A program made the translations under genes and the position numbers. Shown here piece by piece: positions 62,358 through 64,000 of a DNA stretch of 64,000 nt (positions are counted from its first letter, which is position 1; every line of letters begins with the position of its first letter). Below the pieces are notes generated by a model, which did not search any database, was not told the origin of the DNA, and saw nothing but the letters and a program-made list of their open reading frames with translations. The stretch covers positions 1 through 64,000 of the forward strand of contig NZ_JACJPL010000018.1 in the NCBI RefSeq assembly GCF_014696065.1, written 5' to 3'. The DNA is from Leptolyngbya sp. FACHB-261 (GTDB taxonomy: Bacteria > Cyanobacteriota > Cyanobacteriia > FACHB-261).

Positions 62358-63322
62358 TGCGGTATCCCTGTGATTTGACGCGTCAGGGCTTGGGATGTCA
62401 GGCTTAATGCCATCGCAGCACAGGAACGCAGGCTGAAATCGCCTCTCATTGCTCGCCATAAATAAAAACGTGCCCGTTCAATCTCTCCAGTTCGCAATAA
62501 GGCGATGCCTAGAGTTGTGTTGGCATGAGCCCATTTTTTCTGGAAATAGGGCCTAAACTCTCTTAAGCGGGTATCCTCCATAAACCGTTCGTAGCAGAAG
62601 ATGCCAGAGTTCGCCTTGCGGATCTTGGCTTGGGCATTGCGACTGCCACTAGTCATCGTTTCAGACTGTGGGTGAATGCGATAGAGGGTTAGCCGTTCGG
62701 GGCAGTAATAAGCACCACGGCCTGAACGACAGGCTAAGTAGGTTAGATAGTAGTCCCAATAAACGCCTACCTCCCGCAGTTCTAGCAAATTAATCATTTC
62801 ACGGCGAATGACAGCCGAGGAAGCTGGTGATACAGCCTGATGCACTAGCCCTAGGTCATAAAAGGGTTGATAGATGCCTTCTTTGAGCTGGTTCCGATAC
62901 CACCGTTTGCTGTTTTGCTCAGTCTCTTGCTGATCAACATTGCCGTTCGCGTCAATAATATAGTGATCGCAAAAAGCCAGAGCCAATTCTGGCTGCTGGA
63001 CAAGAGGAAGCACTAGCTTCTCTAAGAAATTCTCATTCCATAAATCGTCATCATTTAAGCAGGCGATATACTCGCCTTGTGCCTGCTCAAAAGCATGAGC
63101 GACATTCAAAGCCACCCCGAGATTCTTTGAGTTGCGCCGCAAGCGAATGCGAGGATCATTCAAATCCTCAATCAAAGCCTGAGGACTTTCAGGGCTACAG
63201 TCATCAGAGACGATGACTTCAAAATTTTGATATGTCTGCCGAAGGACGCTCTTGAGCGCTTCTTTTAAATAAGCCAGACGATTGTAGGTTGGGATGATGA
63301 CACTAATTAAAGGCTGCTGCAA
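62354..63322 (-). CDS. Glycosyltransferase family 2 (C)
   Basis: A 322-aa GT-A transferase: ISVIIPTYNRLAYLKEALKS, EVIVSDDCSPES, ACLNDDDLWNENFLEKL (metal site), then PASSAVIRREM and YWDYYLTYLAC. The C-terminal 60 residues are helical (FMEDTRLREFRPYF). Translationally coupled to the hydrolase downstream. Its start is 68 bp after the partial GT4 gene at the window edge. Confidence 0.88.
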   Translation of the reverse strand: MQQPLISVIIPTYNRLAYLKEALKSVLRQTYQNFEVIVSDDCSPESPQALIEDLNDPRIRLRRNSKNLGVALNVAHAFEQAQGEYIACLNDDDLWNENFLEKLVLPLVQQPELALAFCDHYIIDANGNVDQQETEQNSKRWYRNQLKEGIYQPFYDLGLVHQAVSPASSAVIRREMINLLELREVGVYWDYYLTYLACRSGRGAYYCPERLTLYRIHPQSETMTSGSRNAQAKIRKANSGIFCYERFMEDTRLREFRPYFQKKWAHANTTLGIALLRTGEIERARFYLWRAMRGDFSLRSCAAMALSLTSQALTRQITGIPQ

Positions 63323-63389
63323 TTTAGTACCTTAAGGTATTGTCTCAGTGCTTTACAGACTGTGCTCTACCTGGATGAGAAAATCCTGG

Positions 63390-64000
63390 TTAGGTAGTGC
63401 TCAGCAGTACTTTTTCAATTCCATCTACAGTCCCACTAAGGCTGAAATTGCGTAAGACATGATCACGGCTTCTCTCGCCTAGTTGAGGATCTGTGTTTTT
63501 CCAATCTATAGTTCGACTCAAAATTCTAAACAGGTCTTCTTCATCCCCAGGTAGAGAAAGAAAATGCTGAAATTCACTGGTCAAAATTTCAGGAATTCCT
63601 CCAACTTTACTAGCTACAACAGGTGTGCCACAAGCCATTGATTCAATAATCGTTCTCCCGAAGGGTTCCGACCAGAGGCTAGGCAAAACTGTAACGTCAC
63701 TGACCCGATAAAGAGAACTTGGATTTTGAACGTGACCAAGGAAAGTTACTTTTCGATCTATTCCTAACTCGATCGACAGCCGTTTTAATTCGCCTTCATA
63801 TTCTCCGTCCTGGAGTAAAGGTTTTCCAGCGATCAGCAAATGCTTGTCGCTCTGGCCTTCTTTCAGAAGCAATGAGAATGCTCTCATTAGAGTTTCAATT
63901 CCCTTGACTCTATCGAGTCTTCCCACATATAAAATGACCTTGGTATTTCTCAAGATACCAAGGTCATCTCTGCGAGCAGTCAGATTATCTGAGGGCTTGA
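63390..64000 (-). CDS. Glycosyltransferase family 4 (C), N-terminus outside the window
   Basis: Frame open through the right edge: residues before the TTG at 63953 (DNLTARRDDLGILRN) continue it, so the gene begins outside. Visible: VILYVGRLDRVKGIETLMRA, LGHVQNPSSLYRVSD and EPFGRTIIESMACGTPVVAS with the EX7E Glu pair, i.e. the C-terminal half of a GT-B transferase. It completes the string of sugar-transfer genes. Confidence 0.9.
   Translation of the reverse strand, partial: KPSDNLTARRDDLGILRNTKVILYVGRLDRVKGIETLMRAFSLLLKEGQSDKHLLIAGKPLLQDGEYEGELKRLSIELGIDRKVTFLGHVQNPSSLYRVSDVTVLPSLWSEPFGRTIIESMACGTPVVASKVGGIPEILTSEFQHFLSLPGDEEDLFRILSRTIDWKNTDPQLGERSRDHVLRNFSLSGTVDGIEKVLLSTT

Overview
The window looks like chromosomal DNA of a cyanobacterium of moderate G+C (mid-50s % by eye). 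Diagnostic genes are chlI (Mg-chelatase), two diflavin flavoproteins (Flv), the acpS-pipX-pipY cluster, a cyAbrB regulator, a DICT-domain histidine kinase, a class-E type succinate dehydrogenase pair, DUF3288 next to purQ, and a cyanobacterial exosortase with a PTPA-CTERM target. The set of families resembles filamentous Leptolyngbya/Pseudanabaena-type genomes, but I cannot name a species. I saw no tRNA, rRNA, CRISPR array, transposase or phage gene.

Layout. 1-8.5 kb: end of an unknown gene, a SPOR-like secreted protein plus ftsI, a 16-repeat WD40 protein, a FIST sensor protein and a convergently overlapping GNAT enzyme. 8.6-15 kb: an flv1/flv3-like operon and htpG. 15.4-21.6 kb: a regulator-rich, repeat-rich stretch with a Crp-like regulator ending in a perfect 51-bp palindrome, small proteins with tandem duplications, 21-bp repeats, a HisKA-only protein, a broken receiver domain, and copy A of an unknown two-gene module. 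21.8-38.9 kb: mostly housekeeping and metabolic genes (chlI, acpS-pipX-pipY, sdhB plus HdrB-like subunit, cyAbrB, pyrC, glycerol dehydrogenase-like, aminotransferase, response regulators, two near-identical Crp-like regulators, glutaredoxin). 38.9-41.8 kb: a DICT histidine kinase lacking the phospho-acceptor His, directly after copy B of the two-gene module, inverted relative to copy A. 41.8-47 kb: purS-purQ-DUF3288 with a frameshifted glycoside hydrolase inserted, then HtrA and signal-peptidase remnants. 47-64 kb: selO, a TPR protein, then a long minus-strand exopolysaccharide locus (glycosyltransferases, O-antigen-ligase-like protein, membrane-anchored glycoside hydrolase, exosortase, HpsJ-like protein, PTPA-CTERM protein).

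The best candidate for an undescribed system is the two-gene module (127-aa protein plus small winged-helix-like protein). It occurs twice, inverted, about 21 kb apart. Both copies have a strongly conserved structured leader, and five GC-rich palindromes with compensatory base changes lie only beside the two copies. Its function is unknown. Other leads are the 51-bp palindrome at the end of a regulator gene, the His-to-Gln kinase, the homopolymer frameshift in the hydrolase, and the coupling of exosortase, substrate and polysaccharide genes.
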